From assembly GCF_001463885.1 (NCBI RefSeq), contig NZ_BBWQ01000014.1, positions 1 to 42,807 on the forward strand: 42,807 nt of DNA, read 5' to 3'. Positions 20,318 through 27,889 of this stretch are shown here, in pieces (positions within the stretch are counted from its first letter, which is position 1; the number at the start of each line of letters is the position of its first letter). A program made the position numbers and the translations under genes. The notes below the pieces were generated by a model, which was not told the DNA's origin, did no database searches, and saw nothing but the letters and a program-made list of their open reading frames with translations. Source of the stretch: Aureimonas altamirensis (GTDB lineage: Bacteria; Pseudomonadota; Alphaproteobacteria; Rhizobiales; Rhizobiaceae).

Positions 20318-20460
20318 GCATGGCGGAAGAGCACATCAAGCTGACGGATCAGGAGCGCCGGGCCCAGCGCAGGCGCTCTATCGCCATCGGCGCGTTTCTG
20401 GCTGTGCTGGTGGTGATCTTCTACGTCGTCGCTCTCATCAAGATGGGGAGCCAGCTATGA
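20314..20460 (+). CDS. coxF: CoxF-like small membrane protein
   Basis: 48 residues, overlapping ctaB (ATGA at 20314-20317) and ctaG (ATGA at 20457-20460). A charged N-terminus ([14 protein letters not shown]) is followed by one transmembrane helix ([20 protein letters not shown] region, about 22-42) ending KMGSQL. A short gene of this shape between ctaB and ctaG is characteristic of alphaproteobacterial aa3 oxidase operons and is often missed by gene callers. Function is unproven; a role in oxidase assembly is inferred from context. Confidence 0.85.
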   Translation: MSMAEEHIKLTDQERRAQRRRSIAIGAFLAVLVVIFYVVALIKMGSQL

Positions 20461-21065
20461 GCGATCCGACGGCAGACCGGTTGGCAGTCGCGCGGCGGCG
20501 CGGCAAGCGCATTGCGATCGGGTGCTTCGCCTTCTCGATGGGCATGCTCGGCGCAGCCTATGCGTCGGTGCCGTTGTACGAGCTGTTCTGCCAGGTCACG
20601 GGCTATGGCGGCACGACGCAGCGCGCCGAGGCCGGCCCGGCGGCCGTATCCGACCGCTCCATCAATGTGCGCTTCGATTCCAATGCCTCGCCCGGCGTGC
20701 CGTGGCAGTTCCAGCCGAACGAGCGGCAGGTGACGGTCAAGCTGGGAGAGGTCCGGCAGACCTCGTACCACGTCCGGAACGATGCGGATTATCCGGTAAC
20801 GGCGGTGGCGACGTTCAACGTGACGCCGCTTTCGGCCGGCGTCTACTTCAACAAGCTGTACTGCTTCTGCTTCAACGAGCAGACCCTCCAGCCCGGCGAG
20901 GTCGTCGACATGCCCGTCGTCTTCTTCGTCGATCCGGCGATGCTGGAAAAGGAAGAGTTGAAGGACGCTCCGACGATCACGCTGTCCTACACGTTCTTCC
21001 CCGTCTCGAAAGGGGAGGCTCCGGTTGCCGCGGCGCGGCAGGGGGCGTCGCAGGACCAGTTGTAA
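20457..21065 (+). CDS. ctaG: Cytochrome c oxidase copper chaperone CtaG (Cox11)
   Basis: 202 residues. One N-terminal membrane anchor (about 18-38, IGCFAFSMGMLGAAYA), then VPLYELFCQVTGYGGTTQ, a Cox11 hallmark, and the periplasmic immunoglobulin-like domain with the Cu(I)-binding YCFCFNEQTL. It delivers copper to the Cu-B site of subunit I. The ATG overlaps the coxF stop. coxC follows after 109 bp. Confidence 0.96.
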   Translation: MSDPTADRLAVARRRGKRIAIGCFAFSMGMLGAAYASVPLYELFCQVTGYGGTTQRAEAGPAAVSDRSINVRFDSNASPGVPWQFQPNERQVTVKLGEVRQTSYHVRNDADYPVTAVATFNVTPLSAGVYFNKLYCFCFNEQTLQPGEVVDMPVVFFVDPAMLEKEELKDAPTITLSYTFFPVSKGEAPVAAARQGASQDQL

Positions 21066-21174
21066 TTTCGTCCGTGCCGGCTCTGTCGGCATGGCGCAAT
21101 GATATGTAGTTTGGGGGGGCCGATTCCGTGTGGGGGGCGGCGCCTACGGCAATACCGGGAAAGCGGGACGCGAA

Positions 21175-22053
21175 ATGGCAGATACGCACCAGAAGCATCA
21201 CGATTATCATGTCATCGAACCCAGCCCGTGGCCCTTCGTGGCTTCGGTGGGCGCGTTCTTCCTGCTGTTCGGAGCCGTCGCATGGTTCCGGTCGCTGAAC
21301 GGGCTGCCCTTCGCCTTCGGCGGAGTGGACCTGGCGACGCCGTGGATCTTCTTCATCGGCCTCGTGATCGTGCTCTACACCATGTACGCATGGTGGTCGG
21401 ACTGCATCCGCGAAGGCCAGGAAGGGTTCCACACGCCCGTCGTGTCGCTGCATCTGCGCTACGGCGTCATCATGTTCATCGCTTCGGAGGTCATGTTCTT
21501 CGTGGCCTGGTTCTGGGCGTTCTTCGACGCCAGCCTGTTCCCCGGCGAAGTCCATCAGGTTGCGCGCACGCAGGTTCTGGGCGGCCAGTGGCCCCCGGCC
21601 GGCATCGAGGTGCTCGATCCGCTGCACCTGCCGCTGTTCAACACGGTCACGCTGCTTCTGTCGGGTACCACAGCCACCTGGGCGCACCATGCGATGCTCG
21701 AGGATGACCGCAAGGGCCTGATCACCGGCCTTGCGCTGACCGTGGCCCTGGGCGTCATCTTCTCGTTCGTGCAGTACATCGAATATGCGCATGCGCCGTT
21801 CGAGTTTGCCGGGTCGATCTACGGCGCCACCTTCTTCATGGCCACCGGCTTCCATGGCTTCCATGTCATCGTCGGCATCATCTTCCTGGCCGTCTGCCTG
21901 CTGCGCGCGATCCGTGGCCACTTCACGCCGCACAAGCACTTCGGCTTCGAAGCGGCGGCCTGGTACTGGCATTTCGTCGACGTGGTCTGGCTTTTCCTCT
22001 TCTTCGCCATCTATGTGTGGGGAAGCTGGGGTGCGCCGATCTACGGCGGCTGA
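21175..22053 (+). CDS. coxC: Cytochrome c oxidase subunit III
   Basis: 292 residues from MADTHQKHHDYH at 21175 (GGGA upstream); a GTG 15 codons earlier is open but outside the family pattern. Seven helices; motifs include HVIEPSPWPF, VMFFVAWFWAFF, and the C-terminal GFEAAAWYWHFVDVVWLFLF. Subunit III stabilises the oxidase and its lipid pool. A rho-independent terminator begins 19 bp after the stop, closing the operon. Confidence 0.97.
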   Translation: MADTHQKHHDYHVIEPSPWPFVASVGAFFLLFGAVAWFRSLNGLPFAFGGVDLATPWIFFIGLVIVLYTMYAWWSDCIREGQEGFHTPVVSLHLRYGVIMFIASEVMFFVAWFWAFFDASLFPGEVHQVARTQVLGGQWPPAGIEVLDPLHLPLFNTVTLLLSGTTATWAHHAMLEDDRKGLITGLALTVALGVIFSFVQYIEYAHAPFEFAGSIYGATFFMATGFHGFHVIVGIIFLAVCLLRAIRGHFTPHKHFGFEAAAWYWHFVDVVWLFLFFAIYVWGSWGAPIYGG

Positions 22054-22072
22054 GGTTTCGAGACCTGCCTTC

Positions 22073-22101
22073 AAGGGGTGGCCTCGCGGCCACCCCTTTT
22101 T
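22073..22101 (+). terminator. Rho-independent terminator after coxC
   Basis: AAGGGGTGGCC (22073-22083), loop TCGC, GGCCACCCCTT (22088-22098), then TTT: an 11-bp perfect GC-rich stem with a run of five T from 22097. It ends the coxB-to-coxC transcript; DUF983 begins 20 bp later and must use its own promoter or read-through. Confidence 0.92.
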
Positions 22102-22121
22102 CGATTCCGGAAAGCGATCGC

Positions 22122-22511
22122 ATGGCACATACAGGGAAAGAGGGGCCGGTGGATCCGGTCAAGGCCGCGCTGGCGGGCAGATGTCCACGCTGCGGAACGG
22201 GCCGCCTTTACGCCGGGGTGCTGCGGCTGGATAAAAAGTGCGAGGATTGCGGGCTCGATTTCACCCCGCTCGATCAGGCCGACGGCCCGGCCTTCTTCGT
22301 AATGCTCATCATCGGCCTTCTCGTCACCGGCCTCGCCCTTTATGTCGAGGTCGCCTACGCGCCGCCCTTCTGGGTGCACTTCCTGTTGTGGATTCCGCTG
22401 ATCGCCATCATCACGCTGCCGCTGCTGCGCGTGGCCAAAAGCCTGATGGTCGGCATGCAGTATCGCCACAAGGCTGCCGAAGGCAGGATCGATCGCACCG
22501 ATGACGTATGA
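22122..22511 (+). CDS. DUF983 membrane protein
   Basis: 129 residues from ATG 22122 (GGAAAG upstream). A zinc-ribbon-like pair CPRCGTGRLY and CEDCGLDF at about 24-50 precedes two transmembrane helices (about 60-105). DUF983 genes sit between coxC and surf1 in many alphaproteobacteria, suggesting a part in oxidase biogenesis, but the function is not known. It overlaps surf1 by 11 bp. Confidence 0.9.
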   Translation: MAHTGKEGPVDPVKAALAGRCPRCGTGRLYAGVLRLDKKCEDCGLDFTPLDQADGPAFFVMLIIGLLVTGLALYVEVAYAPPFWVHFLLWIPLIAIITLPLLRVAKSLMVGMQYRHKAAEGRIDRTDDV

Positions 22512-23301
22512 GCCGGCCGCCGAAACGCCGCAGGAGCCTGCCGGGCTGTCGCCCCGGCGCTTCTGGTCGGCGTTGGTGCTGGGCCTCCTGGCGCTTGCGA
22601 TCCTGATCGGACTGGGTAGCTGGCAGGTCGAGCGCCTGTTCTGGAAGGAAGCTCTGATCGACACGATCGAGCGGCGTATCCACGGCCCGGCGGAAGATCT
22701 GGGCGTCATCGTCGCAGCCGAGGAAACATCCGGCGATATCGATTATCGACCCGTTCGGGTATCCGGCACCTTCGATCACACGGGCGAGCGATACTTCCTG
22801 GCAACGCGCGAGGGGGAAGCCGGCTGGAACGTCTATACGCCGCTGATCGTGGCGGGGCAGGATCTGGCCGTCTTCGTCAACCGGGGCTTCGTTCCCTATG
22901 CGCTGAAGGAGCCGTCCGCGCGGCCCGAGGGGCAGATTGCCGGGCCGGTCACGGTGGAAGGGCTGGCCAGGAACCGGGTGGTCGACAACCCTGTCGGCGC
23001 TTTCATGCCCGACAACGATGTCGCGCAACATATTTTCTTCTGGCGGGACGTGCCGGCCATGACCGAGGGGCTGGCCCTTCCGGACGGCACGCGCATGCTG
23101 CCCTTCACCATCGATGCGGGCGAGGGCACCGCACCCGGCGGCTACCCGATCGGTGGACAAACCGTTGTGACCATGCCCAACAACCACCTGGAATATGCAC
23201 TGACATGGTACGGCATCGGGCTGGGCCTCGCCGTGCTGCTGACGGTCATGGTGGTGGCCCAGTTTCGTGCAAAGCGTTCGCGAGATCATCCATCGCCTTG
23301 A
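22501..23301 (+). CDS. SURF1 family cytochrome oxidase biogenesis protein
   Basis: 266 residues with one transmembrane helix near each end (about 25-43 and 235-255) flanking the periplasmic SURF1 domain. Conserved features are [36 protein letters not shown], and the C-terminal [18 protein letters not shown]1 helps insert heme a into subunit I. It is translationally linked to DUF983 by the 11-bp overlap. Confidence 0.94.
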   Translation: MTYEPAAETPQEPAGLSPRRFWSALVLGLLALAILIGLGSWQVERLFWKEALIDTIERRIHGPAEDLGVIVAAEETSGDIDYRPVRVSGTFDHTGERYFLATREGEAGWNVYTPLIVAGQDLAVFVNRGFVPYALKEPSARPEGQIAGPVTVEGLARNRVVDNPVGAFMPDNDVAQHIFFWRDVPAMTEGLALPDGTRMLPFTIDAGEGTAPGGYPIGGQTVVTMPNNHLEYALTWYGIGLGLAVLLTVMVVAQFRAKRSRDHPSP

Positions 23302-23369
23302 CAGGGGCGGTGGCTTTCCTTTGTACCCTGGGGTACGACCTTCCGCGTGAGTGCGAGGACATATCGAGA

Positions 23370-24395
23370 GTGGAACCGGCCCTGAAGCCTGCCCTGACCA
23401 TCCGCCTGTGCGAGCCGCGCGGCTTCTGCGCGGGCGTGGACCGTGCCATCCAGATCGTGGTGCTGGCGCTGAAGAAGTACGGCGCACCGGTCTATGTGCG
23501 GCACGAGATCGTGCACAACAAATACGTGGTCGAAGGGCTGCGCGGCATGGGGGCCGTCTTCGTCAAGGAACTGGACGCCATTCCCGACGACGGGCAACCT
23601 GTCGTCTTCTCGGCCCATGGTGTGCCGAAATCCATTCCGGCGGAAGCCGAGCGCCGCGAGATGCTGTATCTGGATGCCACATGCCCGCTGGTATCCAAGG
23701 TTCACAAGCAGGCGATGCGGCATGTGCGGCTGGGCCGGCAGGTGCTGCTGATCGGCCATCGCGGCCACCCCGAGGTGGTCGGCACGATGGGCCAGTTGCC
23801 CGAGGGTGCAGTCCAGCTCATCGAGACGGAAGAGGATGTCGAGGCTTTCCAGCCGGCAGACCCCGAGGCTCTCGGTTACGTCACGCAGACCACCCTGTCG
23901 GTGGACGATACGGCCGGTATCGTCGCGGCGCTGGAGCGCAAGTTCCCGTCCATGCAGGCGCCGTCTTCGGAATCCATCTGCTATGCCACCACCAACCGGC
24001 AGGATGCGGTCAAGGCAGCGGCGCCAGATACCGACCTGTTCCTCATCGTCGGCGCGCCGAACTCGTCCAATTCGCGGCGGCTGGTGGAGGTGGCGGAACG
24101 CGCGGGCTCTGCGCGCGGGCTGCTGGTGCAGGGCATGCAGGACGTTCCGATGGATGAGTTGCAAGGGGGCATGGTGCTCGGAATGTCGGCCGGCGCCTCT
24201 GCGCCGGAAGTCCTGACCGACGGCATACTCGACGCCTTGCGCGCGCAATTCGAGGTCCGGCTGGAGCTCGTCCAGACGGCGATCGAGGACGAGAACTTCC
24301 CCGTCATGCGCAGCATTCGCGATGTGCCGCTGACGGCCGAGGACATGGCATTCGTCAATGGCGTGCCCCGGCGGGGCGACGGGCGAGCAGCCTGA
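23370..24395 (+). CDS. ispH: 4-hydroxy-3-methylbut-2-enyl diphosphate reductase
   Basis: 341 residues from GTG at 23370 (GAGGAC upstream); the frame is open to 23205 but that part lies inside surf1 and lacks homology-like sequence. The [4Fe-4S] cysteines are seen in [22 protein letters not shown] and [12 protein letters not shown]; substrate-binding HEIVHN, SAHGVPK and [11 protein letters not shown] are intact. It makes IPP and DMAPP, the last MEP step, complementing dxs at 7.7 kb. thrB follows with no gap. Confidence 0.96.
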   Translation: MEPALKPALTIRLCEPRGFCAGVDRAIQIVVLALKKYGAPVYVRHEIVHNKYVVEGLRGMGAVFVKELDAIPDDGQPVVFSAHGVPKSIPAEAERREMLYLDATCPLVSKVHKQAMRHVRLGRQVLLIGHRGHPEVVGTMGQLPEGAVQLIETEEDVEAFQPADPEALGYVTQTTLSVDDTAGIVAALERKFPSMQAPSSESICYATTNRQDAVKAAAPDTDLFLIVGAPNSSNSRRLVEVAERAGSARGLLVQGMQDVPMDELQGGMVLGMSAGASAPEVLTDGILDALRAQFEVRLELVQTAIEDENFPVMRSIRDVPLTAEDMAFVNGVPRRGDGRAA

Positions 24396-25376
24396 ATGGC
24401 CGTCTATACCGAAGTCGCGGAAACGGAGCTTGCCGTCTTCCTGCAGCGCTACGACCTTGGCCGTCTCCTGTCCTACAAGGGGATCGCCGAAGGCGTCGAG
24501 AACTCCAATTTCCTGCTGCGCGCCGAGGGCGGCACCTTCATCCTGACGCTCTACGAAAAGCGGGTCGACCGCAACGACCTGCCGTTCTTCATCGGCCTGA
24601 TGGAGCATCTGGCCGCCAAGGGCCTGTCCTGCCCATTGCCGGTCCTGCCGCGCGAAGGCGAGGCACTGGGAGAACTGGCCGGCCGCCCGGCGGCCCTGTT
24701 CACCTTTCTGGAAGGCATGTGGACACGCCGGCCGACCGTCAGCCATGCGCGGCAGGTGGGAGCTGCCCTGGCGGGAATGCACCAGGCGGGCGACGGGTTT
24801 TCGCTTGCGCGCCGCAACGCTTTGTCCGTCGATGCATGGCGGCCGCTTTTTGCGGGGTGCGGCGCGCGCGTCGAGGCCGTCCAGGCCGGCCTGTCCGCCG
24901 AGATCGAAGCCGAGCTGGCATTCCTGGAAGCCAACTGGCCGCGCGACCTGCCATCCGGCGTCATCCACGCCGACCTGTTCAACGACAATGTCTTCTTTCT
25001 GGACGGGCAGCTTTCCGGGCTGATCGATTTCTATTTCGCCTGCAACGACCTGTTGGCCTACGACATCGCCATATGCCTCGGTGCGTGGTGCTTCGAGGCC
25101 GATGGCGCCTACAACGTCACCAAGGGGCAGGCTCTGCTGGAAGGCTATGACGGCGTGCGCCGGCTGGGTGACGCCGAGATCGCCGCGCTGCCCGTGCTGA
25201 CGCGCGGGGCGGCCATGCGCTTTCTGCTGACGCGCCTTTACGACTGGATACACATTCCCGACACGTCCTTCGTGACCAAGAAGGACCCGAAGGAATATCT
25301 GCGCAAGAACAGGTTCTACCGGCAGGTCAAGCGCCCGGCCGAACTGGGCCTGATGAGGGATGCGATGCTGTCATGA
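24396..25376 (+). CDS. thrB: Homoserine kinase (aminoglycoside-phosphotransferase fold)
   Basis: 326 residues starting directly after the ispH stop. It has the protein-kinase-like fold of the alternative homoserine kinase used by alphaproteobacteria and pseudomonads, not the GHMP fold: [18 protein letters not shown] at the N-terminus, the catalytic loop [14 protein letters not shown], and the Mg-binding [13 protein letters not shown]. It phosphorylates homoserine for ThrC, which is encoded at 32.9 kb in this window. A 4-bp overlap couples it to rnhA. Confidence 0.95.
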   Translation: MAVYTEVAETELAVFLQRYDLGRLLSYKGIAEGVENSNFLLRAEGGTFILTLYEKRVDRNDLPFFIGLMEHLAAKGLSCPLPVLPREGEALGELAGRPAALFTFLEGMWTRRPTVSHARQVGAALAGMHQAGDGFSLARRNALSVDAWRPLFAGCGARVEAVQAGLSAEIEAELAFLEANWPRDLPSGVIHADLFNDNVFFLDGQLSGLIDFYFACNDLLAYDIAICLGAWCFEADGAYNVTKGQALLEGYDGVRRLGDAEIAALPVLTRGAAMRFLLTRLYDWIHIPDTSFVTKKDPKEYLRKNRFYRQVKRPAELGLMRDAMLS

Positions 25377-25837
25377 CCAAGCGGGTCGAGATCTATACCG
25401 ATGGAGCCTGCTCCGGTAACCCGGGCCCCGGCGGCTGGGGCGCGATCCTGCTTTACGGCGATGCGCGCAAGGAGTTGAAAGGCGGCGAAACGCCGACGAC
25501 CAACAATCGCATGGAGCTGATGGCCGCAATCAAGGCGCTGGAAGCGCTGACCCGTCCCTCGGTCGTCGACCTGCATTCCGACTCGCAGTATCTGCGCGAT
25601 GGAATCTCGAAATGGATACACGGGTGGAAGCGCAACGGCTGGAAAACCGCCGACAAGAAGCCGGTCAAGAATGCCGAGCTATGGCAGGAGCTGGATGCCC
25701 AGCGTCTGCGCCATGACGTAAGCTTCCATTGGGTAAAGGGCCATGCCGGCCATGAGCTGAACGAGCGCGCCGACGAGCTTGCGCGGGAAGGCATGGCCCC
25801 CTTCAAGGGCCGCGCCGTTCCCGCACAGACAGTCTAA
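25373..25837 (+). CDS. rnhA: Ribonuclease HI
   Basis: 154 residues, normal size. Catalytic acids are in the standard places: Asp of [17 protein letters not shown], Glu of [13 protein letters not shown], Asp of LHSDSQYL, and Asp of NERADELA; the basic handle [17 protein letters not shown] is present. It removes RNA from RNA-DNA hybrids. It is the end of the ispH-thrB-rnhA run (ATGA overlap) and converges with the peroxiredoxin gene, 3 bp apart. Confidence 0.97.
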   Translation: MTKRVEIYTDGACSGNPGPGGWGAILLYGDARKELKGGETPTTNNRMELMAAIKALEALTRPSVVDLHSDSQYLRDGISKWIHGWKRNGWKTADKKPVKNAELWQELDAQRLRHDVSFHWVKGHAGHELNERADELAREGMAPFKGRAVPAQTV

Positions 25838-25840
25838 AGC

Positions 25841-26326
25841 CTACAGTTCGGCAAGAATGGCGCCGGCGGCGGAGGCTTCGGCCTGGCCGGGCGCTTCCTC
25901 GATGTGCAGCGCCTTCACGACGCCGTCCTCGACGATCATCGAATAGCGCTTGGAGCGTGTGCCGAGGCCCGCGCCCGAAAGATCGACATCCAGCCCGGCG
26001 GCCCTGGCGAATTCGGCGCTGCCGTCCGCCAGAAAGAGGATGCGGTCGCCGGCGTCCGTGGCGCGCTGCCATGCGCCCATCACGAAGGGATCGTTGACCG
26101 CCACGACGGCGATCGTATCGACGCCCTTGGCCCTGATCTCGTCATTCAGTTCGAGATAGCCGGGCAGGTGGTTCATCGAGCATGTCGGCGTGAACGCGCC
26201 CGGCACGCCGAACAGCACGACCTTTTTGCCCTTGAAGACGTCGTCCACCGTAACGGGCTTCGGCCCGTCCTCGGTCTTTACGCGAAACGTCGCCTGCGGA
26301 AGATGATCGCCGACCTTGATCGTCAT
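25841..26326 (-). CDS. Peroxiredoxin, Prx5 type, single Cys
   Basis: 161 residues from MTIKVGD at 26326; AGGA at nine bases favours this over an ATG three codons upstream. The peroxidatic Cys49 sits in PGAFTPTCSMNHLPGY, the Prx5 signature. It is the only cysteine in the protein, so reduction must come from glutathione/glutaredoxin or another thiol rather than an internal disulfide. Upstream on the same strand is a DsbD-alpha-like protein, 81 bp away. Confidence 0.94.
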   Translation of the reverse strand: MTIKVGDHLPQATFRVKTEDGPKPVTVDDVFKGKKVVLFGVPGAFTPTCSMNHLPGYLELNDEIRAKGVDTIAVVAVNDPFVMGAWQRATDAGDRILFLADGSAEFARAAGLDVDLSGAGLGTRSKRYSMIVEDGVVKALHIEEAPGQAEASAAGAILAEL

Positions 26327-26407
26327 GATGTGCATTCCTGTTGGGCCGGACGGTGCCGGCGGGGTAGGCTAGGGAACTTATCCATCTTTGCCGCGATGTC
26401 GATACGC

Positions 26408-27226
26408 TTAGCGCAGCGCAGCATCCGGTGCGATGGCAACGGGGTTGGCAGGGCGAAACCGCGCATACTCTCCGGCGGCAAGCAGCAGATCCACCGCGAT
26501 CCCGTCTTTGGCATCCTTCGGAGCCCGCAGCACCGGCGCCACCACGGTGGCAGCCCCATCCGTGGGGGACGGCGCCTCTGCCTGCCCGAACTCCCAGCCG
26601 GGAGGGCCGGCGGCAAACAGGGCGACCGGCCCCGAGGGGATTTCGGGCGGCAGGGTGACGACAAGCGACTTGCCCTCGATCCGCGACTCCAGATGGTCGG
26701 TGGCGATCTCGGGCAATGCTGCCTCGGCCGCGTGGACCTCTGCCGTCTCTCCGAGCGTGGCCTTTTCTGCCAGATCGCGCCGCAGCCGCGCCTGGACGGG
26801 TACGCAGATGTCGTCGCACAGGCCGATCGTCAGCTTAAGATCCAGCCTCGGGGCGCCGCTGCTGGCCTGCGCGGTGAAGGCGATGGCCATGGGCTCGGAA
26901 TAGACGTTCGAGGAGGAGAACCCGTCATCGGTGACATGCGGCACCGGAAACCGCAGGGCAGGCGCACCGTCGAGCCCGTCGCTGGCCGAAAAATCGAGAA
27001 CAGGGGCAAGGCCGGCCTGGCCCGGCGCGATCCAGTAGGTTTTCCAGCCGGGCTTCAGATCCACCGCCAGCGCACCGCGAACCATGCCGTCCTTGTCGGG
27101 GCCGATGGCCAGCAGACGAAGCGTTGCACCGTCCGCTTGGGTGGTGCTTCCTTCATCCGCCGCAACCGAGGGATGCGAAATCGCGATCAGCGTAAAAAGC
27201 AGCACGGTGGGCAGGTGAAATTTCAT
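26408..27226 (-). CDS. DsbD alpha-domain protein (periplasmic thiol-disulfide family), stand-alone
   Basis: 272 residues from MKFHLPTVLLF (a start 13 codons upstream at 27265 would run into the divergent YqgE gene). Signal peptide to about residue 22, then a DsbD-alpha-like immunoglobulin fold with PGWKTYWIAPGQAG, SSNVYSEPMAIAF and the Cys pair of GLCDDICVPVQA. The eight-helix beta domain and the thioredoxin gamma domain of full DsbD are absent, so electrons must be supplied by another membrane protein such as CcdA. Possible partner in cytochrome c or oxidative thiol repair. Confidence 0.85.
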   Translation of the reverse strand: MKFHLPTVLLFTLIAISHPSVAADEGSTTQADGATLRLLAIGPDKDGMVRGALAVDLKPGWKTYWIAPGQAGLAPVLDFSASDGLDGAPALRFPVPHVTDDGFSSSNVYSEPMAIAFTAQASSGAPRLDLKLTIGLCDDICVPVQARLRRDLAEKATLGETAEVHAAEAALPEIATDHLESRIEGKSLVVTLPPEIPSGPVALFAAGPPGWEFGQAEAPSPTDGAATVVAPVLRAPKDAKDGIAVDLLLAAGEYARFRPANPVAIAPDAALR

Positions 27227-27250
27227 GCCATCTTCATTATCTTCATCGGC

Positions 27251-27859
27251 ATGGAAAGCAAGCAAGCCCCAGGCCCGACATCCGAGACCACTTCATTGGA
27301 AGGGTTCTTTCTGATTGCCATGCCCGGCATGCAGGATGAGCGCTTCGCAAAGAGCGTCGTCTATGTGTGTGCACATTCGGCCAATGGCGCCATGGGCTTC
27401 GTCATCAACAAGCCCCAGCCCATGAGTTTCCCGGCCCTGATGGCGCAACTGGATATCGTATCCAGCCCGGACGAGATCCGCCTGCCCGAGCAGGGGCGCG
27501 ACATCCTGGTGGGGGTTGGCGGCCCGGTCGAGAGCGGCCGGGGTTTCGTGCTGCATTCCAACGACTACGATTCCGAGTCCACCGTGCCGGTGGATGGCGG
27601 CATCTGCCTGACGCCGACGATGGATATATTGAAGGCCATCTCCAGCGGCATCGGCCCACGGTCGGCCATGATGGTGCTGGGCTATGCGGGCTGGTCGGCC
27701 GGCCAGCTCGAAAGCGAGATCGCCTCCAATGGCTGGCTCACATGCCCGGCCGATTTCGAGATCGTCTTCGGCACCCGGCCTGAAAGCCGATATGTGAAGG
27801 CGCTGGGCATCATGGGCATCGACCCGACCTTCCTGGCCAGCGAAGCCGGCCACGCCTGA
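27251..27859 (+). CDS. YqgE/AlgH family protein (UPF0301)
   Basis: 202 residues from ATG 27251. The family hallmarks are SLEGFFLIAMPGMQDERF at about 14-31, GAMGFVINKP, GGPVESGRGFVLH, and the C-terminal GYAGWSAGQLESEI. The frame is open far upstream but that part is antisense to other genes. YqgE proteins are soluble and of uncertain function (linked to transcriptional control in some hosts). It is divergent from the DsbD-alpha gene with only 24 bp between starts. Confidence 0.93.
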   Translation: MESKQAPGPTSETTSLEGFFLIAMPGMQDERFAKSVVYVCAHSANGAMGFVINKPQPMSFPALMAQLDIVSSPDEIRLPEQGRDILVGVGGPVESGRGFVLHSNDYDSESTVPVDGGICLTPTMDILKAISSGIGPRSAMMVLGYAGWSAGQLESEIASNGWLTCPADFEIVFGTRPESRYVKALGIMGIDPTFLASEAGHA

Positions 27860-27875
27860 ACGGCGGTAGCGCCGT
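27860..27875. terminator. Short hairpin between convergent yqgE and the GGDEF/EAL gene
   Basis: ACGGCG-GTAG-CGCCGT forms a perfect 6-bp stem with a tetraloop immediately after the YqgE stop and 14 bp from the end of the convergent gene. There is no T-run, so a terminator role is tentative. Confidence 0.35.
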
Positions 27876-27889
27876 CCGGGCGCTTGCCG

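Noticed and set aside
25904-27250. Very long open frame (+) running from 25904 into yqgE
   Set aside because: The part before 27251 is antisense to the peroxiredoxin and DsbD-alpha genes and shows no domain; only the YqgE portion is real.
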